A model generated the notes under the pieces. The model did not search any database and was not told the DNA's origin. It saw only the letters and a program-made list of their open reading frames with translations. From the NCBI GenBank assembly GCA_030753015.1, contig JASMDC010000008.1:47645-111644 (forward strand): DNA of 64,000 nt. The letters are read 5' to 3'. Numbering within the stretch: position 1 is the stretch's first letter; each line of letters begins with the position of its first letter. This document shows positions 51,454 through 59,130 of the stretch, piece after piece. Origin of the DNA: Candidatus Undinarchaeales archaeon. GTDB lineage: Archaea; SpSt-1190; JASMDC01. Position numbers and translations under genes: made by a program.

Positions 51454-52418
51454 TCGCTCACCTCTTCGAGCCGCCACTTGATGATACCGGCGTTCTGGAT
51501 CCAGGTGTTGATTATGTCGACGCTGATACCCAGGAGGAGCACGGTTGCGATCTCCTGCAACACGGCGGCGTTGGACAGCACAAGGATGGCGGTCACCGCA
51601 GCGATGGTGGTGGCCTCCATGGTAAGGCCCGTCATCATGGCGTCGAATATCCGGTCGACGATGCGGCCTTCACGGCGTTTGAGGATGCGGGTAGTGAGGA
51701 GGATGTCCGAATCGACGGAATAACCGATGAGCATCAGGAGTGCCGCGATGGTGGGAAGGGAGAGCTTGATGCCCAACAGGGACATGAGCGCGTAGCTCTC
51801 CACTATATCGGAGAAGGCCGCGAGCATCACGGCCCCGGAGATGACCGGCTCGCGGAATATGAGGGCGATGACGGTCCCCATGAGGATGAAGGCGAGTAGG
51901 ACGGCACGCTGTGCTCCAGCGAAAGTGGACGCGCTGATGGACGGATTGACCTTGCGCACGCTGTAGCTCCCATCGGCAAGGTTCGTTTTCAACTGCTTCT
52001 CGAGTTCGGCCAGGATGGCGTCCTTGTCGGGATCGCCCCCAACCTCGACGGCCACTTGGGATTCACCCGAGAGGGGGTCCTTGAGTACACGTAACCGGAG
52101 GTCGGTACCGAAGCGTTCATGGAGCGTTTTCTCTAGAGCGTTGGCGTCGACGACTAGCTCGGTCTGGATGACGATCGACAGCCCGCCCCTGAGGTCGATG
52201 TCCTGCTCGGGAGGCATGGTCACGGCGATGACGAGAGCGATAGCGAGCATGGCGAAGGGAAGTATCATGAGCGTCTTGTAGTTCTTGTCGTAGTATTCCT
52301 TGAACTCGGCGAGCTTCGGATGGAGGTTCTCCTCGGTTGACTTCTCCTCGACCTTCTTCGGAGCCTTCTTCGGAATCTTCTCCTTCTTCCGACCCTTGCT
52401 CTTCTTCTTGTCCACCAT
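51450..52418 (-). CDS. secF: Protein translocase subunit SecF
   Basis: A 322-residue protein. A Lys-rich cytoplasmic N-terminus (VDKKKSKGRKKEKIPKKAPK) is followed by a helix, the motif IDLRGGLSIVIQ, and five C-terminal helices with LLMLIGYSVDSDILLTTRIL, the conserved SecF core. It partners with SecD. ATG 52418 is preferred. An in-frame ATG at 52448 is less likely. Confidence 0.92.
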   Translation of the reverse strand: MVDKKKSKGRKKEKIPKKAPKKVEEKSTEENLHPKLAEFKEYYDKNYKTLMILPFAMLAIALVIAVTMPPEQDIDLRGGLSIVIQTELVVDANALEKTLHERFGTDLRLRVLKDPLSGESQVAVEVGGDPDKDAILAELEKQLKTNLADGSYSVRKVNPSISASTFAGAQRAVLLAFILMGTVIALIFREPVISGAVMLAAFSDIVESYALMSLLGIKLSLPTIAALLMLIGYSVDSDILLTTRILKRREGRIVDRIFDAMMTGLTMEATTIAAVTAILVLSNAAVLQEIATVLLLGISVDIINTWIQNAGIIKWRLEEVSE

Positions 52419-52493
52419 GCGCCAGCCGCCTTCCCAAATGCTTTTCAATCTGGCCCCCTAAGAGGGACCTAGTTGGGATGGCCGATGGCTGAT

Positions 52494-52501
52494 ATTTATA
52501 A
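52494..52501 (+). promoter_or_regulatory. TATA box for the methyltransferase gene
   Basis: ATTTATAA within GATATTTATAAAGC lies about 20 nt before GTG 52515. It argues against the more upstream ATG 52485 as the start, since the box would fall inside that reading frame. Confidence 0.45.
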
Positions 52502-52514
52502 AGCTAACCGAAAC

Positions 52515-53081
52515 GTGTTCGCGCTCTCACGGAGGTTCCGCCGGTCGGGAAATGTGGCCTCACCGATGGACTTCGGAATTCTCGTCGCCGTCACGGGTGT
52601 TGGGCGCGGCTGGCGGGTGATTGAGGCGGGTTGCGGTTCCGGTTTCCTCACCGCATTCCTTTCGAACTCTGTCGGTCAGGAAGGGCGCATCGTAACCTAC
52701 GAGGTCCGCGAGGAGGCCGTGCGCATCGCCCGCTCCAACCTCGCTTTGGCCGGCGCCGAGAACGTGGAGCTCGTGGAAGGTCCCCTGAGCGTGGTGGAGC
52801 ACGAGCATCCCTTCGATCTGGCCTGCCTCGACATGCGTGACGCGGACGCGGCCCTCCCGGGGATCACGGGCGCGCTGAGGAAAGGGGGCTGGGTGTTCGT
52901 GTACTCCCCCTTCATGGAACAGGTCGCTGCCGTCCATCGGGCGGCCGGTGACCTCCCCCTCAAGAACATCGTCACCTATGAACCACTTGTACGCGAGATG
53001 CATGTTGACGACCGGGGTACCCGCGGCAGGACCCAGTTCCTCGGACAGGCCAGGTTCCTGACCTTCGCCCAAAAGGCATAG
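52515..53081 (+). CDS. SAM-dependent methyltransferase, TrmI-like
   Basis: A 188-residue (or up to about 200) Rossmann methyltransferase. SPMDFGILVAVTGVGRGWRV precedes motif I VIEAGCGSGFLTAFLSNSVG, the acidic loop YEVREEAVRIARSNL and motif IV FDLACLDMRDADAALPGI. The order fits the tRNA m1A58 TrmI group, but the N-terminal oligonucleotide-binding part is short. Other small-molecule or RNA substrates are possible. Confidence 0.68.
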   Translation: MFALSRRFRRSGNVASPMDFGILVAVTGVGRGWRVIEAGCGSGFLTAFLSNSVGQEGRIVTYEVREEAVRIARSNLALAGAENVELVEGPLSVVEHEHPFDLACLDMRDADAALPGITGALRKGGWVFVYSPFMEQVAAVHRAAGDLPLKNIVTYEPLVREMHVDDRGTRGRTQFLGQARFLTFAQKA

Positions 53082-53113
53082 GTTTTTTCAAGTTTGACGA
53101 CATAGTTGCTGAC

Positions 53114-53521
53114 ATGCCGGGCAAAGGGAGCAAGAAGAAGAGTACTAAGAAGGGAAAGGAGAAGTCCGTGCAAAAGGAGAAGCCCGTCGAGAAGAAGGAA
53201 GAGACGAAGGCCGCTCCCGCCAAGAAGGAGGTCGAGGTCAAGGAGGCGGAGGTCGAGCTCCCGCCCGTCCCCCATCCCAAGAAGCGCAAGCCGGTCTCCA
53301 CCTGGCAGAAGCCTGAGATCTTAGGCCTCGGGTTCGGACTCTGCTCGCTCGGGCTCGCCATCGTGATCGTCTACTACTCGTACATCATCGAGAAGGGAGT
53401 GGACTGGAGCGTTGCCCGCTTCGGTACGGAGTTCTACCATTTCTCCGTGCTGGGGATCTTCCTCATGGTCACAGGTTCGATGTTCCTGGGGATGTACTTC
53501 GCGACGCCCAAGGATTTCTAA
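53114..53521 (+). CDS. Small membrane protein with Lys-rich N-terminus
   Basis: A 135-residue protein. About 65 residues are Lys/Glu-rich, with no fold evident. Two helices follow (GLGFGLCSLGLAIVIVYYSY and FSVLGIFLMVTGSMFLGMYF). It resembles small accessory membrane proteins near secretion genes, but there is no known family. Confidence 0.65.
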   Translation: MPGKGSKKKSTKKGKEKSVQKEKPVEKKEETKAAPAKKEVEVKEAEVELPPVPHPKKRKPVSTWQKPEILGLGFGLCSLGLAIVIVYYSYIIEKGVDWSVARFGTEFYHFSVLGIFLMVTGSMFLGMYFATPKDF

Positions 53522-53594
53522 TAGACCGGTCCCCTCGCACTAGAGGAAAGTACCTCGTCAGCCACACTACTCTCCGATCAAATAGGCAGGTTAT

Positions 53595-53620
53595 TGCGGG
53601 GGGACATGTGCCCCCCCGCA
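53595..53620 (-). terminator. Hairpin 3' of tRNA-Lys
   Basis: TGCGGGGGG (53595-53603) and CCCCCCGCA (53612-53620) form a strong GC stem with a short loop. It ends at the tRNA 3' edge on the minus strand. It may terminate that transcript or the convergent gene ending at 53521. Confidence 0.45.
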
Positions 53621-53752
53621 TGGGCCCGACGGGATTTGAACCCGCGACAAACAGGTGTCTCCATCTCATTGCCAAGTGGCTCGAAACACCCGGTTTCGGG
53701 ATGCCCCAGTGGCTTAAGAGCCTGCCGCTCTGCCAGACTGAGCTACGGGCCC
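53621..53752 (-). tRNA. tRNA-Lys(CTT) with a 58-nt intron
   Basis: On the minus strand, acceptor GGGCCCG pairs with CGGGCCC. D arm is GCTC-AGTCTGGCA-GAGC. The anticodon arm is GCAGG-CTCTTAA, anticodon CTT, and the 3' half CCTGT is 58 nt further on. The extra segment lies at the canonical position after base 37. The T arm is GCGGG-TTCAAAT-CCCGT. Removing 58 nt gives a normal 74-nt tRNA. CCA is not encoded. Confidence 0.9.
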
Positions 53753-53780
53753 GCAGGATTTACCTATGCGGGACCTGACC

Positions 53781-53966
53781 CTACCAGAGCCGGATCCGGT
53801 TGAATTGCTTCCTTTGCCAGTTGAACCTTCGGATTCGCGAAGTCGCGCCGTACCCGCAGGCCGAGCAGCGCTTCTTCACTCGATGGTACGAGTGCCTGCC
53901 GCAGCGCCTGCACGGGAGGTGCATTGCCTTCTGGTGCTTACCGAAGGATGGTGTACCTTTGCTCAT
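53781..53966 (-). CDS. rpl37e: Ribosomal protein L37e (eL37)
   Basis: A 61-residue zinc-finger ribosomal protein: MSKGTPSFGKHQKAMHLPCR start, CRRCGRHSYH and CSACGYG pairs. It overlaps LSm by 4 nt, the common archaeal lsm-rpl37e pair. Confidence 0.95.
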   Translation of the reverse strand: MSKGTPSFGKHQKAMHLPCRRCGRHSYHRVKKRCSACGYGATSRIRRFNWQRKQFNRIRLW

Positions 53967-54199
53967 GCTCCTACCTCAGGTGACACGATGAGGACGTTAT
54001 CCCCACGGATGAGGACCCGCCCTAGACGTCGTGTCTTTTCTCCTTCGTTCTGTTCCTCGGTGTTATCGAGGACAAGGTTGATGTGAATATCGAACGCCTG
54101 CAGTTCACCGACGTACGAGGCGCCGTTTTTCAGCTCCACGAACACCCGTTTTCCCTTCGCGGCATCGAGTGCGTCCAAGGGTCGCTGCACGTTCATCAC
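53963..54199 (-). CDS. Sm-like archaeal protein (LSm)
   Basis: A 78-residue Sm-fold protein with Sm1 motif GKRVFVELKNGASYVGELQA and Sm2 motif RLGRVLIRGDNVLIVSP. It forms a heptameric RNA-binding ring. The start may be the second Met. It is coupled to L37e. Confidence 0.92.
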   Translation of the reverse strand: MMNVQRPLDALDAAKGKRVFVELKNGASYVGELQAFDIHINLVLDNTEEQNEGEKTRRLGRVLIRGDNVLIVSPEVGA

Positions 54200-54248
54200 T
54201 TCACCCTATATTTCGTCCTCGACACGACCTGCTTTTTTTAAACCTATC

Positions 54249-54629
54249 TTATTGGACGAGCACGGCGTTCAGGATGCCGTGCTGGCCAGGTCGACTGGTG
54301 ACACGCGCCTTACCGGCCTCGGTCTCGATGATGGCGCCCTTCGTGATGATACCGCGTCGTACGTAGTGCGGATTCGCGGTGTTCTCCACCACGCTGGTGA
54401 CCTTGACCCGTTTCTGGGTCTTCTTCTTGGGGTCGAACACGTTAACGAGTTCGTCGGAGAGGATCCGGAACTTCTCGTTGCCCCCGAGGCACCGGATGTT
54501 CTTCACTCGGCGGGGCCCTATCTTGGTCTCGAGGTGTGTCCGCCCGAGGTCGAACTTACGATGTTTGCGGGCTCGCACGATGCGCTTCCCCGTGATTTTT
54601 CTTTTTGAGAATCCCTGCCAGACAGCCAT
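54249..54629 (-). CDS. rps8e: Ribosomal protein S8e (eS8)
   Basis: A 126-residue protein: GFSKRKITGKRIVRARKHRK, then VRRGIITKGAIIETEAGKAR and RPGQHGILNAVLVQ, diagnostic of archaeal S8e. ATG 54629 (MAVWQG) is chosen as the conserved N-terminus. It is divergent from TFB. Confidence 0.93.
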   Translation of the reverse strand: MAVWQGFSKRKITGKRIVRARKHRKFDLGRTHLETKIGPRRVKNIRCLGGNEKFRILSDELVNVFDPKKKTQKRVKVTSVVENTANPHYVRRGIITKGAIIETEAGKARVTSRPGQHGILNAVLVQ

Positions 54630-54715
54630 TTGTGATGCCTCTGTCGTGGTACTCAATAGAAGATGCTAAAAACCTTTCGACTTCCCGGCCGGCTCAATAT
54701 ATAATTTTCGAACGA

Positions 54716-54723
54716 TTTATAAA
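54716..54723 (+). promoter_or_regulatory. TATA box of tfb
   Basis: TTTATAAA lies about 30 nt before ATG 54752, in the divergent S8e/TFB region. A second AT-rich box (AATATATAATTTT near 54696) is possible. Confidence 0.55.
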
Positions 54724-54751
54724 CCATGAGAGCATCGTTCCCACTAAGAAC

Positions 54752-55711
54752 ATGGCCGAAGAGGGCAAACTCCGGAAGCAGGAGATAACCGAGTGTCCTG
54801 AGTGCGGGAGCAGGGACCTCTACCGCGACGAGGACCGTGGTGAAGTCGTCTGTGCCGGATGCGGGCTGGTCATTGAGGAGTCCATGGTGGACACCTCGCA
54901 GGAATGGCGCGAGTTCGACCATGAGCAAGCCTCCAAGCGTCGTCGCACTGGTGCACCGCTATCGGCCGCACGGCATGACCGCGGCCTCACGACGGACATC
55001 GGTAAAGGCATCAGCGAGATCTACTCCGCCCTTCCTGCCGGCAAGCGTGCCCAGTACATGCGCCTGCGTAAGTGGCAGAGCCGCATGGTCAGCGCCACGG
55101 AGCGCAACCTCCGCTTCGCACTCTCGGAACTGAAGCGTTACTCTTCCTATCTCAATCTCCCGACGAACATCGAGGAGACCACCGCTATCCTCTACCGCAA
55201 GGCCGTGAGCAAGGGTCTGGTGCGGGGACGGTCCATGGAGAGCGTCATCGCCGGCGCCCTCTACGCCGCCTGTCGCCGCCACAACACCCCGCGCACCCTC
55301 GAGGAGATCGCTGAGGTCTCCAAGGTGAGCAAGCGCGACATCGGGCGTGCCTACAGGTATCTGGCCAGAGAGCTTGGCCTGCGTATCCTTCCGACCAAAC
55401 CCGAGGACTACATACCACGGTTCGCTTCCGAACTGGGCCTCTCGGGCGAGGTGCAGGCGACCGCCATCGAGATCATCAAGCAGGCGGAGGCCAACGAGCT
55501 CATCTCGGGCAAGGGCCCCACGGGCATCGCTGCCGCCACCCTCTACCTGGCATCCCAGATAGTGGGGGAGCGACGCACTCAGCGCCAGGTCGCAGAGGTC
55601 GCGGGCGTCACCGAGGTCACGATCCGGAACCGGTGCAAGGACCTTATCGAACGCCTCACCCTCGAGGTGCCCTCCGGCCGTCGCGGTCGACGGCGCCGAA
55701 AGCGGGAGTAG
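54752..55711 (+). CDS. tfb: Transcription initiation factor TFB
   Basis: A 319-residue TFIIB homolog. The zinc ribbon is C15-C18/C34-C37 (CPECG, CAGCG). The B-reader/linker (WREFDHEQASKRRRTGAPLS) is followed by two cyclin repeats (about 115-205 and 210-310) with the DNA-binding GVTEVTIRNRCKDLIERLTL end and a basic tail RRGRRRRKRE. It recruits RNA polymerase to TBP-bound promoters. ATG 54752 is chosen by the TATA box and by homology. Confidence 0.96.
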   Translation: MAEEGKLRKQEITECPECGSRDLYRDEDRGEVVCAGCGLVIEESMVDTSQEWREFDHEQASKRRRTGAPLSAARHDRGLTTDIGKGISEIYSALPAGKRAQYMRLRKWQSRMVSATERNLRFALSELKRYSSYLNLPTNIEETTAILYRKAVSKGLVRGRSMESVIAGALYAACRRHNTPRTLEEIAEVSKVSKRDIGRAYRYLARELGLRILPTKPEDYIPRFASELGLSGEVQATAIEIIKQAEANELISGKGPTGIAAATLYLASQIVGERRTQRQVAEVAGVTEVTIRNRCKDLIERLTLEVPSGRRGRRRRKRE

Positions 55712-55818
55712 CTCATAAACGAGCATCAGGCATCTTCGTCGTCCAGGTCGGAATTCAGGACATATTGTCTTTCAGAAAGGACGGTTCTTCCTTCATGCTG
55801 GTACGCTCGGCCACATGC

Positions 55819-55953
55819 CTAACCGAACACACGGTCCCGGTCGAGCTTTACCATGACCTTGTTTATGCGCGATAGTTCCAACCAGACATAGAAGCCGATG
55901 ACAAAGTAGATCCACTGCGTGTACAGCAGTGCGTCGGCCGTTGTTCCGATCAC
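55819..55953 (-). CDS. Small membrane protein, 44 aa (last gene of the PP-loop arm)
   Basis: GTG 55953 to TAG 55819 encodes VIGTTADALLYTQWIYFVIG then FYVWLELSRINKVMVKLDRD and RVFG, one hydrophobic segment and a charged tail. Its GTG overlaps the stop of the upstream small gene (GTGA), so the two are coupled. Unknown function. Confidence 0.55.
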   Translation of the reverse strand: MIGTTADALLYTQWIYFVIGFYVWLELSRINKVMVKLDRDRVFG

Positions 55954-56093
55954 TCGTCCTCGCCGCCCTTACCATGCTTCTCTGCAAGCCCTTCGACGGC
56001 CTGGCGGAGCCGCCGCACCTCGTAGCAGAGGAGGGCACCGAAGATAGCTAGTGGTACCTGGCTGATGATGACAGATTCCGGTGTCGTGAGCAT
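55950..56093 (-). CDS. Small membrane protein, 47 aa
   Basis: ATG 56093 to TGA 55950 encodes MLTTPESVIISQVPLAIFGA followed by a short membrane segment and a charged helix (YEVRRLRQAVEGLAEKHGKG). It follows the PP-loop gene by 25 nt and is coupled to the next small gene. Together they form a two-gene tail of the minus-strand arm. Confidence 0.6.
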   Translation of the reverse strand: MLTTPESVIISQVPLAIFGALLCYEVRRLRQAVEGLAEKHGKGGEDE

Positions 56094-56118
56094 AGTCTTT
56101 CTCTCCCTTCGATTATCC

Positions 56119-57237
56119 TTAAACGTCTTTTCCACTGCGGGCACCACCCAGGCCCACTGCCTGTTTCGCACGCAGCCCCAGATAGCTGTAGATCGTTCCT
56201 GTCAGACGCCGAAGCTGCTGGTTCCAGAGGGACGCTGCCGAGAAGTACACCAGGCCCTCCACGAACATGGATGACAGCATGAAGAACCGCACGATGTCCC
56301 CGATCGCCCGATTGGGCGCGCCGGCCTCATCGTACTGCTGTCGGATGGTCTTGGCGGTCTGCTCCTCGGGAGAGAGTTCGCGGCGGTGGTCCATGCTGGC
56401 AAGCACGTCCTCGGGTGGTATCGACTGCTCACGCACGCGTTCGATGAGCGCATCGAGGTCCTCACCCTTCTCCTCAAAGTATGCGCGGATGATCGCTCTA
56501 CCGTAATCGAGGTCCGACTCCAGGTGGCGCACGACCTCTTCGTGGATGAGATTGTCCGAGTATGGATTGGAGAGGAACACGCCCACGACGTTGGCGAGCA
56601 CACAGTAGGGCTGACGGTGTATGTGGTAGCCTTTAAGGCCCGGTGCACGGACACGGTTCCCCATATCGATACCAAGCTCACGAAGCGCTGCGTCCTCCTT
56701 CCCCACTGTGTAGAAATAGGATGGGTGGATGTGGCGGATGCCGTACTCCCCGTAGAAGCGCTTGAGCGTGTCGAGCACGCCGGGCATCTGTTCCGGATTG
56801 TGCACCTCCTCCTGGATAGCGCCGTCGGCCGCCAGCGGTATGGCGTTCTCGAGACAGTATATGATCGTGCGTACGTGCATGATGAACTTGCATGTGATAC
56901 AGGCGAAGTGAAGACAGTCCCAGTGACGAACCTGGTTGTCCATCCACCAGGGAGGGATCGGCATGATGGAATGGCGCACCTTACCAGGGAAGGCACGCTT
57001 CAGGGCATCGGACGACTTCTCCGAGAACTTAACGAATATATCGACGTCCGTCTCGTAGGTGACTAGATGGACCTCATCAAGGAGTCGGGATAGAACGCCC
57101 GAGGCCAGCGACGAGTCGCCGCCACCCGAGAACATCACCGCTGCCCGACGGGGTGTGCCCTTCGTCACTTCCCCCGGATCCGTGTCGGTTGATTTAAAGG
57201 TTTGCGCTCCTCCGCTGTCGGCGCGGTCGCCCTCCAT
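56119..57237 (-). CDS. PP-loop ATPase (adenine nucleotide alpha-hydrolase fold), long form
   Basis: A 372-residue protein. The PP-loop is MFSGGGDSSLASG (37-43 core). A Cys cluster C113-x2-C116-x11-C128 in FACITCKFIMHVRTIIYCLE is shared, with the same spacing, by the paralog at 58057. PP-loop enzymes adenylate a substrate with ATP, often before sulfur or nitrogen transfer. The conserved Cys could bind an FeS cluster or zinc or carry sulfur. The C-terminal about 80 residues (SSMFVEGLVYFSAASLWNQQ) are extra relative to the paralog. It is in an arm with a CC-motif membrane protein. Substrate unknown. Confidence 0.8.
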   Translation of the reverse strand: MEGDRADSGGAQTFKSTDTDPGEVTKGTPRRAAVMFSGGGDSSLASGVLSRLLDEVHLVTYETDVDIFVKFSEKSSDALKRAFPGKVRHSIMPIPPWWMDNQVRHWDCLHFACITCKFIMHVRTIIYCLENAIPLAADGAIQEEVHNPEQMPGVLDTLKRFYGEYGIRHIHPSYFYTVGKEDAALRELGIDMGNRVRAPGLKGYHIHRQPYCVLANVVGVFLSNPYSDNLIHEEVVRHLESDLDYGRAIIRAYFEEKGEDLDALIERVREQSIPPEDVLASMDHRRELSPEEQTAKTIRQQYDEAGAPNRAIGDIVRFFMLSSMFVEGLVYFSAASLWNQQLRRLTGTIYSYLGLRAKQAVGLGGARSGKDV

Positions 57238-57249
57238 TCGCGTCCCTCC

Positions 57250-57630
57250 TCACGCGATAGGGAGCTGCCCGATGGCCCCGATAACGACCAGGACGAGTGC
57301 CAGCATCACCACGACACCTGAGACCGCGCACAGGGGAGCGAAGTTACGGTACACGATACCGCCCACGCCGGGCGAGTGCCTGAGGATGCGTCCCACAAGT
57401 CGACACCGCGCTCGCGGGCTCACGTCGGGTTCGGCCAAGAGGGCAGGGGCGGTGTCAGTCAGGTAGGATAGATAGAAATGCGCAGGGGCCCTGTACCGTG
57501 GGAGCACGATGGCCGTGAGAACAAGCACAGGAACGAACACGAGGTTGAACGCCGCCGTGACCACGAGCGCCAACAGAAAACCCACGTACGACACGGGCTC
57601 CCGTCCCTCGGTCCCACCACAGCACACCAT
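57250..57630 (-). CDS. CC-motif membrane protein, arm 1
   Basis: A 126-residue protein starting MVCCGG (C3-C4), with two to three transmembrane helices (VGFLLALVVTAAFNLVFVPV and VSGVVVMLALVLVVIGA). A middle region RARCRLVGRILRHSPGVGGI VYRNF resembles RVKCKLTGQLMPRYPRLASY VYKSY in the protein at 58810. AGGAGTGAG precedes ATG 57630. The two proteins are likely homologs, each paired with a PP-loop ATPase. Confidence 0.7.
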   Translation of the reverse strand: MVCCGGTEGREPVSYVGFLLALVVTAAFNLVFVPVLVLTAIVLPRYRAPAHFYLSYLTDTAPALLAEPDVSPRARCRLVGRILRHSPGVGGIVYRNFAPLCAVSGVVVMLALVLVVIGAIGQLPIA

Positions 57631-57673
57631 AGCGGCTCACTCCTGTATCTCTCTATAATACATAAACGGGGTA

Positions 57674-57703
57674 ACTATATTAACTTAACGCCGTTAAAAT
57701 AGT
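57674..57703. promoter_or_regulatory. Divergent promoter with palindromic operator candidate
   Basis: TTAACG-C-CGTTAA (57685-57697) is a perfect 13-nt palindrome. It is overlapped by AT-rich boxes on both sides, ACTATATTAA (57674-57683) and TTAAAATAGT (57694-57703). The plus-strand HTH gene starts at 57709 and the minus-strand gene at 57630. The position suits binding of the HTH product to repress both arms. Confidence 0.6.
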
Positions 57704-57708
57704 ATATT

Positions 57709-58053
57709 ATGAAGCCACCATGCGAGATCGTGACCATGCACATCCTCCCCGCGGTCAGGGCTTCCTTGTCGCGTACGCTTGTTGAGAAGCATGGGATGAA
57801 GCGTGCAGTCGTCGCCAAGCGATTGGGCGTCACCCAAGCCGCTGTGACACAGTATTTCAAAGCGGTGAGGGGCACCCGGAACAAGGCTCTCATCAACGAG
57901 AACTTCAGTGACCTCATCGATGAGATCGCCGCCCGCATCGCACGGGGTGAGGGTGAGCTCGAGACAATCTGCGGTCTCTGCAGGACCATCCGCAGTAATG
58001 AGCGATTCAAGCAGTTCCTTGAGCAGGACCACTGCGACCTGTGCACGGAGTAG
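57709..58053 (+). CDS. HTH transcriptional regulator with Cys pairs (COG2522-like)
   Basis: A 114-residue protein. The HTH is about residues 25-55 (EKHGMKRAVVAKRLGVTQAA VTQYF). Cys residues are C5, C88-x2-C91 (ICGLC) and C109-x2-C112 (HCDLC). Archaeal relatives of this pattern (LPAVRASLSRTLVEKHG, GVTQAAVTQY, CxxC near the end) form COG2522. The Cys could sense metal, FeS or redox state. It heads the plus-strand arm and sits beside the palindrome, so it probably controls the locus. Confidence 0.8.
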   Translation: MKPPCEIVTMHILPAVRASLSRTLVEKHGMKRAVVAKRLGVTQAAVTQYFKAVRGTRNKALINENFSDLIDEIAARIARGEGELETICGLCRTIRSNERFKQFLEQDHCDLCTE

Positions 58054-58056
58054 GCC

Positions 58057-58809
58057 ATGCTGAAGCGGGATAAAAAGCGAGAGGCACCACCTGACGCTCG
58101 CGGGGATGGTGTTGCTGTCCTCTTCTCCGGGGGAGTCGACTCGACAACAGTGGCCGTGCTGGCCGCCGAGCGGTTCAAGCAGGTCCACCTCCTCACCTTC
58201 AATACGGGTTTCCTCTACAACATGGACCTCTCCCGTAAGCACGTTGGCACCCTTAAGGAGCTCTTCGGTGATGATGCCATACGTCACGAGTTCATCGACA
58301 TCCGGCGCATCTGGCGCGCCGTCCAACGCACGAACGTCACAAAGGGCCTGCGGCGCTACCGCTCATGGTTCATCCTGTGCATGGGGTGCAAGCTGACCAT
58401 GCACGCAGCCACCATCCGTTACTGTCGTGAGCACGGGATCCACACCGCCTATGGCGGCGAGAACGTGTGCCAGGACCAGTATCCCGAGCAGAAGCAGGCC
58501 ATCCTCGAAGAGCTCCAGAACCTGTACCAGGACTACAGCATCACATACGAGTCGCCGGTGTACGACTACACGTCGATGGAGGAGGATACCAAGCTCCAGG
58601 CCCTCGGGTTCCGGCTCGGACATCACCTCAAGCTCTTCCCTAATACAAAGGGTTCCTATCACGGCACTCAACCATTCTGCCTCTCCTTCCCCCTCTATCC
58701 TTTCGCAAACGCTTTCCCACCAGAGGACACTCCCGTCGTCGAGTACCTCCGAGAGCACCTTCCCCGGGCTCGAGCGTACATCGAGGACGGTCATCCGGGT
58801 GATGATTGA
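58057..58809 (+). CDS. PP-loop ATPase, short form
   Basis: A 250-residue protein. PP-loop is LFSGGVDSTTVAV (24-30 core). Cys cluster C108-x2-C111-x11-C123 in ILCMGCKLTMHAATIRYCRE matches the spacing in the arm 1 paralog. Further conserved elements are HTAYGGENVCQDQYPEQ (C138). It starts 3 nt after the HTH stop and ends 1 nt before the CC-membrane protein. Known families with PP-loop plus CxxC (such as tRNA thiolation enzymes) carry sulfur or FeS. The substrate here is not known. Confidence 0.82.
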   Translation: MLKRDKKREAPPDARGDGVAVLFSGGVDSTTVAVLAAERFKQVHLLTFNTGFLYNMDLSRKHVGTLKELFGDDAIRHEFIDIRRIWRAVQRTNVTKGLRRYRSWFILCMGCKLTMHAATIRYCREHGIHTAYGGENVCQDQYPEQKQAILEELQNLYQDYSITYESPVYDYTSMEEDTKLQALGFRLGHHLKLFPNTKGSYHGTQPFCLSFPLYPFANAFPPEDTPVVEYLREHLPRARAYIEDGHPGDD

Positions 58810-59130
58810 ATGCCGTGCTGTGGCGTATCTCCCGACACGAACACGCCGTTCACGCGACTCTTCGTTTTCGTGCTCGGACTCTTCCTCAGCTTCCTGGCAC
58901 TCGTGAGGCCCGGGTACGGTACGCTTGCAAAGAACGCCTATGCCTACGTTTTCAAGGGTACGGACATGGAGCGGCGGGTGAAGTGCAAGCTCACCGGCCA
59001 GCTCATGCCCCGGTACCCGCGCCTGGCCAGCTACGTCTACAAGAGCTACGAGGTGAACTTCCTACGGGCGTCGGTTGTTGGGATGTTCGCTCTGGTCGTC
59101 CTCGTTCGTCAGGCACTGGTGACGTTGTGA
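58810..59130 (+). CDS. CC-motif membrane protein, arm 2
   Basis: A 106-residue protein starting MPCCGV (C3-C4), with two helices (LFVFVLGLFLSFLALVRPGY and ASVVGMFALVVLVRQALVTL) and the RVKCKLTGQ segment shared with the arm 1 protein. It starts directly after the PP-loop stop. Probably a membrane partner of that enzyme. Confidence 0.7.
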   Translation: MPCCGVSPDTNTPFTRLFVFVLGLFLSFLALVRPGYGTLAKNAYAYVFKGTDMERRVKCKLTGQLMPRYPRLASYVYKSYEVNFLRASVVGMFALVVLVRQALVTL

